Assembly: GCF_031458075.1 (NCBI RefSeq)
Contig: NZ_JAVDXT010000002.1
Span: 1,116,001-1,180,000 of the forward strand
Direction: 5' to 3'
DNA from: Rhodoferax_B ferrireducens_A
Lineage (GTDB): Bacteria > Pseudomonadota > Gammaproteobacteria > Burkholderiales > Burkholderiaceae_C
DNA length: 64,000 bases
Under the pieces are notes generated by a model. The model worked only from the letters and a program-made list of their open reading frames with translations. It made no database searches and had not been told where the DNA came from. The stretch's first letter is position 1; each line of letters opens with the position of its first letter. Shown one piece after another: positions 1 to 8,911 of the stretch. The position numbers and the translations under genes are program-made.

Positions 1-681
1 CATGCACTCCAGCTCGGGCTGCCAGAGTTGCCAGCCTTGCAGAATAACCGCATACCGCACCGTTGGCTGGCCGCCAATGCGTTCCGCGCGCCTCTGGCCG
101 GCGGGGCGGTCGACCCGCGGGCCACCCTGGTCACCGATTTCGCGGCCCTGCCTTTCCCCGAGAGCAGCCTGGACCTGCTGCTACTGCCGCATGCGCTGGA
201 ACTCAGCCCTGACCCCCACACCACTTTGCGCGAAGCCGAGCGGGTGCTGGTGCCCGAGGGCCGGGTGGTGATTTCGGGCTTCAATCCGGTCAGCCTGTGG
301 GGGCTGCGGCAAACCCGGGCCCGGATGTACCGCCGACTCGGCGTGGGCGACCTGTACCTGCCCGAGGCCGGGGAATTCATCGGCTACTGGCGCTTGCGCG
401 ACTGGCTGCGCCTGCTGAGCTTCGAGGTGGAATCGGTGCAGTTTGGCTGCTACCGCCCGTCGGTGCGCAGCGAGGCCTGGCTGCAGCGCTTTGCCTGGAT
501 GGAACGCGTGGGCGAGCGCTCCTGGCCCATCCTGGGCGCTGTGTATTTTGTGGTGGCGGTCAAGCGGGTGCGCGGCATGCGCTTGCTGGGGCCCAGCTGG
601 AAGGCGCCCAAGGTGCTGGCCAACGCGCCGGTCCCCATCGCCAACCGCAAAGCCCACCGTGACGCCCACGATGGCCGCTAA
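1..681 (+). CDS. SAM-dependent methyltransferase, 5' end outside window
   Basis: The frame is open from base 1, so the true start lies to the left of the window; 226 residues are visible. The stretch LVTDFAALPFPESSLDLLLLPHALE followed by LREAERVLVPEGRVVISGFNP is the second half of a class I (Methyltransf_11-type) fold: acidic loop, then the strand after motif IV and the post-motif turn. The SAM-binding glycine loop is expected in the missing part. In Burkholderiales a gene of this type commonly sits between gloB and rnhA, and rnhA does follow here after 48 bases. The substrate cannot be read from the sequence. Partial gene; family assignment fairly sure. Confidence 0.8.
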   Translation, partial: HALQLGLPELPALQNNRIPHRWLAANAFRAPLAGGAVDPRATLVTDFAALPFPESSLDLLLLPHALELSPDPHTTLREAERVLVPEGRVVISGFNPVSLWGLRQTRARMYRRLGVGDLYLPEAGEFIGYWRLRDWLRLLSFEVESVQFGCYRPSVRSEAWLQRFAWMERVGERSWPILGAVYFVVAVKRVRGMRLLGPSWKAPKVLANAPVPIANRKAHRDAHDGR

Positions 682-729
682 GCCATCTGGTAAAAACGAC
701 CCCTGTTTGATTGATATAGAAAGCTGTGT

Positions 730-1179
730 TTGAACCACGTTGACATGTATACCGATGGCGCCTGCAAGGGCAACCCTGGCCCGGGCGGCTGGGGCGTTTT
801 GCTGACCTGGGGCGGTACCGAGAAAGAACTGTTTGGCGGCGAGCTGGCCACCACCAATAACCGTATGGAAATGATGGCCGTGATCGAGGGCCTGAGCGCA
901 CTCAAGCAGCCTTGCAGTATCACCTTGTACATCGACAGCCAGTACGTGCTCAAGGGCATGACCGAATGGCTCAAGGGCTGGAAGTCCCGCGGCTGGATGA
1001 CCGCTTCCAAAGAGCCGGTAAAGAACGTCGACCTGTGGCAGCGGCTCGACACGCTGGTGAACACCGCCGGCCACAAGATCGAATGGCGCTGGGTCAAGGG
1101 CCATGCGGGCCACCCGGGCAACGAGCGTGCCGACGCGCTGGCGAACCGTGGCGTCGACCTGGCCCTGGCCAAGCGCTAA
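730..1179 (+). CDS. rnhA: Ribonuclease HI
   Basis: Cleaves the RNA strand of RNA:DNA hybrids (R-loops, Okazaki primers) in the cytoplasm. The 149-residue protein has the family's usual length. The carboxylates of the active site are visible: D9 in YTDGACKGNPGPGG, E47 in NNRMEMMA, D69 in YIDSQYV, and an aspartate in the C-terminal GNERADALAN segment. The start is TTG at 730. It is preferred over the ATG at 745 because it keeps the first beta strand (NHVDMYTDG), matching E. coli RnhA. The leader (about 690-730) contains what may be a decayed copy of the Comamonadaceae interspersed repeat. The exonuclease I gene follows after 13 bases, so the two are probably co-transcribed. Confidence 0.96.
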   Translation: MNHVDMYTDGACKGNPGPGGWGVLLTWGGTEKELFGGELATTNNRMEMMAVIEGLSALKQPCSITLYIDSQYVLKGMTEWLKGWKSRGWMTASKEPVKNVDLWQRLDTLVNTAGHKIEWRWVKGHAGHPGNERADALANRGVDLALAKR

Positions 1180-1192
1180 ACCCCGACAGGCC

Positions 1193-2638
1193 ATGTCCGA
1201 GCACACCTTCCTCTGGCACGACTACGAAACCTTTGGTGCCAATGCGCGGCGCGACCGGCCGGCCCAGTTCGCCGCCATCCGCACCGATGCCGAGCTGAAC
1301 GAGATCGGTGCGCCGATGATGCTGTACTGCCAGCCGGCGCCGGACTTTCTGCCCGATCCGCAGTCCTGCCTGATCACTGGCATCACCCCGCAGATCTGCC
1401 TGCAGCGCGGCGTGCCCGAGACCGCGTTTGCGGCCCAGATCGAGCAGGCCTTCAGCCAGCCCGGCACCATAGGCGTGGGCTACAACACCATCCGTTTCGA
1501 TGACGAGATCACGCGCTTCATGTTCTGGCGCAATCTGATCGATCCGTATGCGCGCGAATGGCAAAACAGCTGTGGCCGCTGGGACCTGCTGGACGTGGTG
1601 CGCACCGCCTATGCATTGCGCCCCGACGGCATAGCATGGCCCACCAAACCCGAAGGCGGCCCCAGCTTCCGCCTGGAAGATCTGAGCCGTGCCAACGGCC
1701 TGCTGCACGAGGCTGCGCACGATGCCTTGTCCGACGTGCGCGCCACCATTGCGCTGGCCCGGCTGATCCGCAACGCCCAGCCGAAGCTGTTCGACTTCTG
1801 CCTGGGCCTGCACAAGAAAGACCGGGTCGCGGCCGAGCTGGGCCTGCCCACCACGGTGCAGGCGGCGCGGCCGTTTCTGCATATCTCCGGCATGTTCCCG
1901 GCCGAGCGTGGCTGCCTTGCGCTGATGTGGCCGCTGGCCATGCGCCCGAATAACAAGAATGAACTGATCGCCTGGGACCTGGCGCACAGCCCCGCCGCAC
2001 TGGGCAGCATGAACGCCGACGAGATCCGCCTGCGCCTCTTCAGCAAGGCCGACGAACTGCCTGAAGGGGTAGAGCGCCTGCCGATCAAGACCATCCACCT
2101 GAACAAGTCGCCCATGGTGGTGGCCAACCTGAAGACCTTGACGCCCGAGCTGGCCGCGCGCTGGGGCTTGGTGGGCGATACGCTGCGAACCCACGCGGCC
2201 GAGATTCGGGCGTTACCCGACCTGAGCGCCATCTGGCCGCAGGTGTTCAGCCGGCCGGCCGAGCCCGCGCGCGATGTGGACGAAGACTTGTACGGCGGCT
2301 TTGTCGGCGACCACGACCGCCGCCGCCTGAGCGATCTGCGCACGCTGTCGCCCGAGAAGTTGGCCCAGGTGCGCAGCAGCTTTGACGACAGCCGGCTGGA
2401 CGAGCTGCTGTTCCGCTACCGTGCGCGCAACTTCCCGGCCAGCCTGTCGCCTGAAGAGCAGCAGCGTTGGGAGGAACACCGCGCCGCACGCCTGTTTGAC
2501 GGGGAGGGCGGTGCCCGCACCATCGACACGCTGTTCAGCGAGATCGATGCCCTGTCGGAAACCGCGGACGAGCGCGGCGAAGAAATTCTGGGTGCCTTGT
2601 ACGACTACGCCGAAGCGATCGCCCCCGATCGAGATTGA
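1193..2638 (+). CDS. sbcB: Exodeoxyribonuclease I
   Basis: A 3'-5' single-strand DNA exonuclease used in mismatch repair and in trimming recombination intermediates. The 481-residue protein begins MSEHTFLWHDYETFG, carrying the first D and E of the DEDD exonuclease core. Later conserved blocks are GVGYNTIRFDDEITRFMFWRN and the HEAAHDALSDVRAT block that holds the last D/H residues, then the ExoI SH3-like and C-terminal domains. ATG 1193 is chosen because upstream in-frame codons overlap rnhA. An 'exodeoxyribonuclease I' next to rnhA is plausible functionally, since both process nucleic-acid ends. Complete gene, nothing unusual. Confidence 0.95.
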   Translation: MSEHTFLWHDYETFGANARRDRPAQFAAIRTDAELNEIGAPMMLYCQPAPDFLPDPQSCLITGITPQICLQRGVPETAFAAQIEQAFSQPGTIGVGYNTIRFDDEITRFMFWRNLIDPYAREWQNSCGRWDLLDVVRTAYALRPDGIAWPTKPEGGPSFRLEDLSRANGLLHEAAHDALSDVRATIALARLIRNAQPKLFDFCLGLHKKDRVAAELGLPTTVQAARPFLHISGMFPAERGCLALMWPLAMRPNNKNELIAWDLAHSPAALGSMNADEIRLRLFSKADELPEGVERLPIKTIHLNKSPMVVANLKTLTPELAARWGLVGDTLRTHAAEIRALPDLSAIWPQVFSRPAEPARDVDEDLYGGFVGDHDRRRLSDLRTLSPEKLAQVRSSFDDSRLDELLFRYRARNFPASLSPEEQQRWEEHRAARLFDGEGGARTIDTLFSEIDALSETADERGEEILGALYDYAEAIAPDRD

Positions 2639-2676
2639 CCGCCCGGTCAACGCCACCACCACCAAGGATTGCACCC

Positions 2677-3813
2677 ATGGCCCGAAGTCTCAGCAGTCTG
2701 TGGTTGAAAAGCCTAACCCGTATCGCCAAGACCCAGCAGAAGAAGCTGGTCAGAAGTTTGACGGTGGCGACCAAGAAGGCGACCAAGGCCGCGGTCAAAA
2801 AAGCGCTCGCGCCCCCGAAACCGGCGCCCAGGCCTGCCGCCCAACCAACGGCCAGGCCTGTCGCGAAGCCCGCCGCCAAATCCGCGCCACCGGCGATGTT
2901 GCCGGGCAGTTGGACGCGTTCCTTCTTCGCCGCACCCAACGGCCAGCGTATGAGTTACTGGCTGTACCTGCCACAGCGCAGCACGGCGCAGGCCTTCAAA
3001 CCTTTGCCCTTGGTCGTCATGCTGCATGGCTGCACCCAGACCGCGCCGGATTTCGCCCAGGGCACGCGCATGAACCAGCTGGCCCAGCGCAAAGGCTTTG
3101 CGGTGCTGTATCCACAGCAGCTGCTGACCATCGACGCCCACCGCTGCTGGCAGTGGTACCAGCGCGCCACGCAAAATGGCGGCGGCGAGGCCGCACTGGT
3201 GGCGGGTATGGTCACGCAGGTGGTGGCCAGGTTGGGGTTGGATGCAAGCCGGGTCTACCTGGCCGGCATTTCGGCCGGCGCGGCGCTGGCCCAGATCATC
3301 GCGCTGCGCTACCCCTTTCGCATTGCCGCTGTGGGCCTGCATTCCGGCCCGGTGTTTGGCACCGCGGACAACCGCATGGCGGCCTTTGGCGCGATGCAGA
3401 CCGGCGGTGGCACCCATGTGGCGCAGGCGGTACATGCGTTGGCGGATGGCGGCGGCTTTCCGCGCATGCCCGCCATCATCCTGCACGGCGAGGCCGACAA
3501 GGTGGTGCGCATCGTCAACCAGCAGCAGGTGGCACAGCAGTTTCTGCGCATCAATGGCATCGCCGACCTGGCCCCGGTCACCGTACTCAGTCCCGCCCGG
3601 CCCAAGGGCCGCAGCCCGCGCCATGCCTTCCAGACGCAGGACTACCGTGTGGGCCGCAAACCCATCGTGTCGGTGTGCCGCATTGCCGGGCTGGAGCACG
3701 CCTGGAGCGGCGGCGATGGCACGCTGCGCTTCAACGACAGTGTGGGGCCGGACGCCAGCGCGCTGCTGTGGGCCTTCTTCGCCAAGCACCGGCGGCTGCG
3801 GGCCGTTCCGTAG
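2677..3813 (+). CDS. PHB depolymerase family esterase
   Basis: An alpha/beta hydrolase of the polyhydroxyalkanoate depolymerase/LpqC type, 378 residues. The first ~75 residues are a Lys/Ala/Pro-rich, low-complexity basic segment (KKATKAAVKKALAPPKPAP), and I see no clear signal peptide. The catalytic part has PLVVMLHGCTQTAPDFAQGTRMN (oxyanion region), the GxSxG nucleophile elbow YLAGISAGAA with the serine at residue 199, a HGEADKVV segment likely to hold the acid, and LEHAWSGGDG with the histidine. Start ATG 2677 was chosen; a TTG at 2635 overlapping the exonuclease stop is possible. Acts on polyester or other ester substrates; the basic N-terminus recalls phasin-like granule-binding tails, so action on intracellular granules cannot be excluded. 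Confidence 0.85.
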   Translation: MARSLSSLWLKSLTRIAKTQQKKLVRSLTVATKKATKAAVKKALAPPKPAPRPAAQPTARPVAKPAAKSAPPAMLPGSWTRSFFAAPNGQRMSYWLYLPQRSTAQAFKPLPLVVMLHGCTQTAPDFAQGTRMNQLAQRKGFAVLYPQQLLTIDAHRCWQWYQRATQNGGGEAALVAGMVTQVVARLGLDASRVYLAGISAGAALAQIIALRYPFRIAAVGLHSGPVFGTADNRMAAFGAMQTGGGTHVAQAVHALADGGGFPRMPAIILHGEADKVVRIVNQQQVAQQFLRINGIADLAPVTVLSPARPKGRSPRHAFQTQDYRVGRKPIVSVCRIAGLEHAWSGGDGTLRFNDSVGPDASALLWAFFAKHRRLRAVP

Positions 3814-3815
3814 TT

Positions 3816-3880
3816 TGCTATGGTTTAAATAGCTGCTTGCGCTGGTGGAATATGCGCGAGGGCCGTATTTTTTGTAAAAG
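3816..3880 (+). repeat. Comamonadaceae interspersed repeat, copy A
   Basis: Contains TTTAAATAGCTGCTTGCGC, then GGTGGAATATGCGC and a T-rich end. It sits between the convergent esterase and dehalogenase genes. It matches the copies at 5549, 42581 and 45639 over the whole ~60 bases, allowing for orientation. Confidence 0.8.
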
Positions 3881-3889
3881 CTCCCCTGC

Positions 3890-4591
3890 TCACCAGCCTA
3901 GCGTGTCAAACAGCGCCGGCACGCCGGCCAGCGTGGGTAGGGTGGCGTCGGGGCTGTAGTCGGGTAGCGGGCTGCGCCGGCCGCGGTCGATCCAGACGCA
4001 GCGGAAGCCGATGTCGCGGGCGGCCGCGTGGTCCAGGTGCGGGCTGGCGCAGATGTGGACCACATCCTCCTTGGCCACCTGCAGCTGGGCATACGCATAT
4101 TCGAACAGCTGGCGCGCAGGTTTGTAGGCGCCGCCTTGCTGGGCGGTGATGACCCGGTCTATGCAGCCTCCCAGTTGGGCCACGTTGCCGGCAATGATGT
4201 CATCGTCGGTGTTCGAGATGATGCACAACCGGTAGCCGCGCGCCTTCAGCTGCTGCAGCGCGCCCACCATCTCGGGGAAGGGGGGCATAGCGCCTATGCG
4301 TTCGGTCAGGCGCAGGCCGTCGTCGGCCTGGCTGGGCAAGCCCAGCTCGGCCAGCGCCAGGTGCAGCGCCGTGCCCGAGACCTCGCGGAACGAGCGGTGC
4401 GGCGGGCTTTGCTCCAGCGCGTGCTCGTGCCGGTCGTACACGGCGATCAGTGTGGCCGGGTCGACGTGGGGAGCGTTTTTGGTCCGCAGAATCTCGGCGA
4501 AGACGGCTTGCAGCCCCTCGTCCCACTGGATCAGGGTGCCGTAGCAGTCGAAGGTCAGCCATTGCGGCCGGGGTGTGTGGTGCAGGGACAT
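3890..4591 (-). CDS. Haloacid dehalogenase, type II (HAD superfamily)
   Basis: A 233-residue HAD hydrolase of the L-2-haloacid dehalogenase type, expected to act on a small cytosolic substrate by forming an aspartyl-enzyme intermediate. Motif I is LTFDCYGTLIQWD with nucleophile D15; motif II is LCIISNTDDD; the motif III lysine is in GGAYKPARQLFEYA; motif IV is HICASPHLDHAAARDIGFRCVWIDRG. ATG 4591 is preferred because the frame is open far upstream but lies over the neighbouring LysR gene. The gene is transcribed divergently from that LysR gene, which is therefore the likely regulator. True dehalogenase versus phosphatase activity cannot be settled from sequence. Confidence 0.88.
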   Translation of the reverse strand: MSLHHTPRPQWLTFDCYGTLIQWDEGLQAVFAEILRTKNAPHVDPATLIAVYDRHEHALEQSPPHRSFREVSGTALHLALAELGLPSQADDGLRLTERIGAMPPFPEMVGALQQLKARGYRLCIISNTDDDIIAGNVAQLGGCIDRVITAQQGGAYKPARQLFEYAYAQLQVAKEDVVHICASPHLDHAAARDIGFRCVWIDRGRRSPLPDYSPDATLPTLAGVPALFDTLGW

Positions 4592-4696
4592 GGTGGTGTG
4601 CGGTGGGTGGATCGAGCCTGCACTGTGGAACATGCGATGCATATTTGCAAATTGATTTAATATTGATTTCTGATTTGAATAATCACTAACGAAACC

Positions 4697-5548
4697 ATGC
4701 TCGACCTCGACCTGCTGAAGACCCTGGTGTGCGTGGTGGACGAGCGCAGCTTCACCCGCGCGGCCGAGCGGGTGCACCGCACGCAGTCCACCGTCAGCCA
4801 GCAGATCCTGCGGCTGGAAGACAGCGTGGGCCATGCCTTGCTGCAGCGCGACCGCACCGGCAAGAACGTGGCCCCCACCGAGCGCGGCGAGATGCTGGCC
4901 GGCTATGCGCGCCGGCTGCTGGCCATCGCCCAGGAGGCCGAGGACGCGCTGGCCAGCTCCAGCGCGCTGGCCACGGTGCGCATCGGCTTGCCAGAGGATT
5001 TCGACGCGCGCCGCATGACGGCCATCCTGTCTGGCTACATGGCCATCGCCCCCCATGTGCGGCTGGAAACCACCAGCGGCATGAGTGTTGATTTGCAGCG
5101 TGCTCTGGCCGCCGGCAGCATCGACATGGCCTTGCTCAAGCGCGAGCCCGGCAGCGGCCCCTGCATCGCGTCCTGGCCCGAGCCCCTGGTGTGGGTGGCC
5201 GGCACCACGCATGTGCCGCCGGCGGACGAGGTGCGGCTGGCCTTGTATCCACAGGGCTGCATCTACCGGCTGCGGGCCACGCGTAGCTTGGACAAGGCCG
5301 ACAGGCGCTGGCGCATCGTGTTCGGCAGCCAGAGCCTGGCCGGCATCCAGGCGGCGGTGGCCTCGGGCCTGGCCGTCAGCGTGCTGCCGACCAGCGCGGT
5401 GCTGGCCGAGCACCGCGTGCTGGGGCCGGCCGACGGCTATCCCGCGCTGTCGCCCTGCGAACTGGCCCTGGTCGGGGCCGCGCTGCCGCTGAGCGCCGCA
5501 CAGCGCAGCCTGGCCGACTATCTGCGCAACGCTATCAGTAGCGCCTAA
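4697..5548 (+). CDS. LysR-family transcriptional regulator
   Basis: A 283-residue LTTR. The N-terminal winged helix-turn-helix is clear (SFTRAAERVHRTQSTVSQQILRLED), followed by the effector-binding domain beginning near residue 90 (ATVRIGLPEDFDARRM). It diverges from the haloacid dehalogenase gene across a 105-base AT-rich intergenic region holding an ATTTGCAAAT palindrome at 4643-4652, a plausible part of the operator. The likely role is control of the dehalogenase gene and of itself; the inducer is unknown. Confidence 0.92.
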   Translation: MLDLDLLKTLVCVVDERSFTRAAERVHRTQSTVSQQILRLEDSVGHALLQRDRTGKNVAPTERGEMLAGYARRLLAIAQEAEDALASSSALATVRIGLPEDFDARRMTAILSGYMAIAPHVRLETTSGMSVDLQRALAAGSIDMALLKREPGSGPCIASWPEPLVWVAGTTHVPPADEVRLALYPQGCIYRLRATRSLDKADRRWRIVFGSQSLAGIQAAVASGLAVSVLPTSAVLAEHRVLGPADGYPALSPCELALVGAALPLSAAQRSLADYLRNAISSA

Positions 5549-5610
5549 TTGCTACCATTTAAATAGCTGCTGGCGCAGGTGAAATAAGCGCGGGAAGGCA
5601 ATTTCTTATA
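5549..5610 (+). repeat. Comamonadaceae interspersed repeat, copy B
   Basis: Contains GCTACCATTTAAATAGCTGC followed by TGGCGCAGGTGAAATAAGCGC. It lies just after the LysR stop codon and before the promoter region of the acyl-CoA synthetase operon. Confidence 0.8.
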
Positions 5611-5743
5611 TATTTTTAACTACGGGAAACTCCCTGTGATCGGCTGGGTAACCCGTCAGTAACTTGTCAAAAAGCTGTGCTCATAATCCCGTCAACAAAA
5701 TAAGCCTGGACCGGTATTCGGTGAACAGGAACTGGAGGCATCC

Positions 5744-7378
5744 ATGCGCAGCACCCACCCGTACCAACAGGGTTTGGACAAGAACCCTGCCAACTTTGTG
5801 GCCTTGTCGCCGCTGAGCTATATCGAGCGCTCGGCCCATGTGTACCCCGACCGCCTGGCCATCATTTACGGCGACCGCCGCCAGACCTGGGCCCAAACCT
5901 ATACCCGCTGCCGCCAACTGGCCGGTGCCTTGCAGGCCCGCGGCATAGGCGAGGGCGATACCGTGGCCGTGATGCTGCCCAACGTGCCGGCCATGCTGGA
6001 AGCCCATTTCGGCGTGCCCATGTCGGGCGCAGTGCTGAACACCTTGAACACCCGGCTGGATGGCGAAGCCATCGCCTTCATGCTGCAGCACGGCGAGGCC
6101 AAGGTGCTGCTGATCGACCGCGAATTTGCGCCGGTGGTGGAGAAAGCCCTGTCGCTGCTGGGCGGGCAGCGGCCCTATGTGATCGAGGTGGAAGACCCGC
6201 TGGCGCCCGACGGCAAGGCGCTGGGCGACACCAGCTACGAGGCCTTCATCGCCCAGGGCGACCCGCAGTTCGCCTGGCAGCTGCCGGCCGACGAATGGGA
6301 TGCGATTGCGCTGAACTACACATCCGGCACCACCGGCAACCCCAAGGGCGTGGTCACCCACCACCGCGGCGCCTACCTGAACGCGGCCAACAACGTGCTG
6401 GCCTGGCAGATGCCGCACCACGCGGTCTATCTGTGGACGCTGCCGATGTTCCACTGCAATGGCTGGTGCTTTCCCTGGACCATGGCCCTGGTGGCCGGCA
6501 CCAGCGTCTGCCTGCGCCGGGTCGATCCGGCCGCCATCTTTGGCTTGATCCGCGAGCACCACATCACCCATTTGTGCGGTGCACCGATCGTGTTCAACAT
6601 GCTGATCCATGCGCCGGCCGCGCTGCGCGAGGGCATCACGCACACCGTGCTGGGCCTGATGGCGGGCGCAGCGCCGCCGGCTGCGGTGATCGAAGGCTGC
6701 GAGAAAGCCGGCATCGACGTCACCCACACCTATGGCCTGACCGAGGTGTATGGCCCGGCGGCCGTTTGCGCCAAGCAGGAATCCTGGGCCAGCAAACCCC
6801 TGGACGAGCGGGCCCGCCTGAACGGCCGGCAGGGTGTGGCCTACCCACTGCAGCAGGCGATTGCGGTGCTCGACCCCGAGACCCTGCAGCCGGTGCCGGC
6901 CGACGGCACCACCATGGGCGAAATCTTCTTCCGCGGCAACGTGGTGATGAAGGGCTACCTGAAGAACCCGGCCGCCACGGCCGAGGCCTTTGCCGGCGGC
7001 TGGTTCCACACCGGCGACCTGGCGGTGATGCACCCCGACGGCTACGCCCAGATCAAGGACCGCAGCAAGGACATCATCATCTCGGGCGGCGAGAACATCT
7101 CGTCCATCGAGGTCGAAGACGTGCTGCACCGGCATCCGGCGGTGATGCTGGCCGCGGTGGTGGCCCAGCCGGACGAAAAATGGGGTGAGGTGCCGTGCGC
7201 GTTTGTCGAGCTCAAGCCCGGCGTCCAGGCCACGGCCGAGGACATCATCGACTTCAGCCGCACCCAACTGGCCCGCTTCAAGGTGCCCAAACACATCGTG
7301 TTCTGCACATTACCCAAAACGTCAACCGGGAAAATCCAGAAATTTCTGCTGCGCGCGCAAGTAAAGTCTATGGATTGA
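5744..7378 (+). CDS. Acyl-CoA synthetase (AMP-forming)
   Basis: A 544-residue ANL-superfamily ligase that activates a carboxylic acid with ATP and CoA. The AMP-binding P-loop is YTSGTTGNPKGVV; a later block is THTYGLTEVYGP; the hinge region has GWFHTGDLAVMHPDGYAQIKDRSKDIIISGGENISS; the catalytic lysine is in the C-terminal TSTGKIQKFLLR. The overall pattern (HHAVYLWTLPMFHCNGWCFPW) is that of the AlkK/medium-chain and DmdB-like group. The start is supported by a GGAG upstream (GGAACTGGAGGCATCC). It heads a probable operon with a branched-chain-type ABC importer, which suggests that the imported molecule is a carboxylate activated at once to its CoA ester. The substrate is not identified. Confidence 0.92.
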   Translation: MRSTHPYQQGLDKNPANFVALSPLSYIERSAHVYPDRLAIIYGDRRQTWAQTYTRCRQLAGALQARGIGEGDTVAVMLPNVPAMLEAHFGVPMSGAVLNTLNTRLDGEAIAFMLQHGEAKVLLIDREFAPVVEKALSLLGGQRPYVIEVEDPLAPDGKALGDTSYEAFIAQGDPQFAWQLPADEWDAIALNYTSGTTGNPKGVVTHHRGAYLNAANNVLAWQMPHHAVYLWTLPMFHCNGWCFPWTMALVAGTSVCLRRVDPAAIFGLIREHHITHLCGAPIVFNMLIHAPAALREGITHTVLGLMAGAAPPAAVIEGCEKAGIDVTHTYGLTEVYGPAAVCAKQESWASKPLDERARLNGRQGVAYPLQQAIAVLDPETLQPVPADGTTMGEIFFRGNVVMKGYLKNPAATAEAFAGGWFHTGDLAVMHPDGYAQIKDRSKDIIISGGENISSIEVEDVLHRHPAVMLAAVVAQPDEKWGEVPCAFVELKPGVQATAEDIIDFSRTQLARFKVPKHIVFCTLPKTSTGKIQKFLLRAQVKSMD

Positions 7379-7396
7379 GTCAGAAAGGAAATACTT

Positions 7397-8161
7397 TTGC
7401 TTAAAACATTGCCTGACGACACCATTCTCCAGACGCAGGGCCTGACCAAGGAGTTCCTGGGTTTTGCCGCCGTTTCCAATGTGAACCTGCAGGTCAAACG
7501 CGGCAGCATCCATGCGCTGATAGGCCCGAATGGTGCCGGTAAAACAACAGTTTTCAATCTGCTGACCAAGTTCATCCAGCCCACCCAGGGCCATATCCAG
7601 TTCAACGGCATCGACATCACGCGCGAAAGCTCGGTGCAGGTGGCGCGCCGCGGCATGGTGCGTTCGTTCCAGATCTCGGCCACTTTTGGCCACCTGACCG
7701 CGCTGGAGAACGTGCGCGTGGCGCTGCAGCGCAAGCGCGGCGACTCGTTCAACTTCTGGTCGTCGGTGCGCCGGCTGGATGCGCTGAACGACCGGGCCAT
7801 GGCCTTGCTGGAAGAAGTTGACCTGCGAAGCTTTGCGGATACCGTGGCCATCGAGATGCCGTATGGCCGCAAGCGCGCACTGGAGATCGCCACCACGCTG
7901 GCGCTCGACCCCGAGCTGATGTTGCTGGACGAGCCCACCCAGGGCATGGGCCATGAAGACGTGGGCCGGGTGGTGGAGCTGATCCGCAAGGTGTCGGCGA
8001 ACCGCACCATCCTGATGGTCGAGCACAACCTGTCGGTGGTCGAGTCGCTGTGCGACACGCTCACCGTGCTGCAGCGCGGCAGCGTGTTGGCCGAGGGCAA
8101 CTACGCCACCGTGTCCAAAGACCCGCGGGTGCTGGAAGCCTATGTGGGGGTGGAAGCATGA
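7397..8161 (+). CDS. livG: ABC transporter ATP-binding protein, LivG type
   Basis: A 254-residue ATPase of the branched-chain amino acid/amide (HAAT) importer family. Walker A is GPNGAGKTTVFNLL; the signature region is YGRKRALEIATTLAL, not the usual LSGGQ but as often seen in LivG; Walker B is MLLDEPTQGMG; the switch histidine is in LMVEHNLSVV. The start is TTG 7397, with AGAAAGGA a suitable distance upstream; no ATG gives the full N-terminus. It partners the LivF-type gene that overlaps it by four bases. Cytoplasmic face of the inner membrane. Confidence 0.92.
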   Translation: MLKTLPDDTILQTQGLTKEFLGFAAVSNVNLQVKRGSIHALIGPNGAGKTTVFNLLTKFIQPTQGHIQFNGIDITRESSVQVARRGMVRSFQISATFGHLTALENVRVALQRKRGDSFNFWSSVRRLDALNDRAMALLEEVDLRSFADTVAIEMPYGRKRALEIATTLALDPELMLLDEPTQGMGHEDVGRVVELIRKVSANRTILMVEHNLSVVESLCDTLTVLQRGSVLAEGNYATVSKDPRVLEAYVGVEA

Positions 8162-8871
8162 GCGATACCTCCCAAGAAGTTTTGCGCCTGAAGGGCCTGC
8201 ACGCCTACTATGGCGAGTCGCACATCCTGCACGGCGTCGACCTGCATGTGAGCCGCGGCGAGCTGGTCACGCTGCTGGGGCGCAACGGCTCGGGCCGGAC
8301 CACCACGCTGAAGGCGATTCTGGGCCTGGTCGGCAAGCGCACCGGCTCCATCCTGTTCAACGGAGTCGAGGTACAAAGCCTGGCGCCCCACCGCATTGCG
8401 CGCCTGGGCGTGGGCTACTGCCCGGAAGAGCGGGGCATTTTTGCCGGCCTGTCCACCGAAGAAAACCTGATGCTGCCTCCGGTGGTGTCCAGCGGCGGCA
8501 TGACACTGGATGAAATCTATGCGCTGTTCCCCAACCTGCAGGAACGCCGCAACAGCCCGGGCACCCGGCTGTCCGGCGGCGAGCAGCAGATGCTGGCCAT
8601 GGCCCGGATTCTGCGCACCGGCGCCAAGACCTTGCTGCTCGATGAAATCACCGAAGGCCTGGCCCCGGTGATCGTCAAGAAGCTGGGCGAGGTGATACGC
8701 CTGCTGAAGACCCGCGGCTACACCATCGTGCTGGTGGAGCAGAACTTCCGCTTCGCCGCGCCCCTGGCGGACCGGCACTATGTGTTGGAGCATGGCCAGG
8801 TGGCCATGGTTGTGCAAAAAGATGAGCTGGCAGCCAAGACCAGTGCCATGCAAGCCCTGCTCGGCGTTTAA
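8158..8871 (+). CDS. livF: ABC transporter ATP-binding protein, LivF type, variant Walker A
   Basis: A 237-residue partner ATPase for the LivHM-type permeases downstream. It overlaps livG by ATGA. The signature LSGGEQQMLAMARIL, Walker B TLLLDEITEGLAP and the H-loop position (VLVEQNFRFA, with Q where ABC ATPases mostly have H, as is normal for LivF) are all present. The Walker A reads GRNGSGRTTTLKAI: the near-invariant lysine of GxxGxGK(S/T) is arginine (codon cgg). The rest of the protein is intact and in frame, so this is not a decayed gene. I cannot tell from the sequence whether ATP turnover is reduced. Confidence 0.9.
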   Translation: MSDTSQEVLRLKGLHAYYGESHILHGVDLHVSRGELVTLLGRNGSGRTTTLKAILGLVGKRTGSILFNGVEVQSLAPHRIARLGVGYCPEERGIFAGLSTEENLMLPPVVSSGGMTLDEIYALFPNLQERRNSPGTRLSGGEQQMLAMARILRTGAKTLLLDEITEGLAPVIVKKLGEVIRLLKTRGYTIVLVEQNFRFAAPLADRHYVLEHGQVAMVVQKDELAAKTSAMQALLGV

Positions 8872-8911
8872 GCCGGTTTTTTTATCCACCGTTGACCAGA
8901 GGAGACAACCC

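Noticed and set aside
682..729. Possible repeat copy before rnhA (AAAACGACCCCTGTTTGATT)
   Set aside because: It resembles the first part of copies C and D and keeps an AAAGCTG remnant, but too little is left to call it a copy with confidence.
5681..7294. Open frame of 537 codons antisense to the acyl-CoA synthetase
   Set aside because: The sense strand has all ligase motifs; the antisense product is low-complexity His/Gln/Arg-rich and has no start signal.
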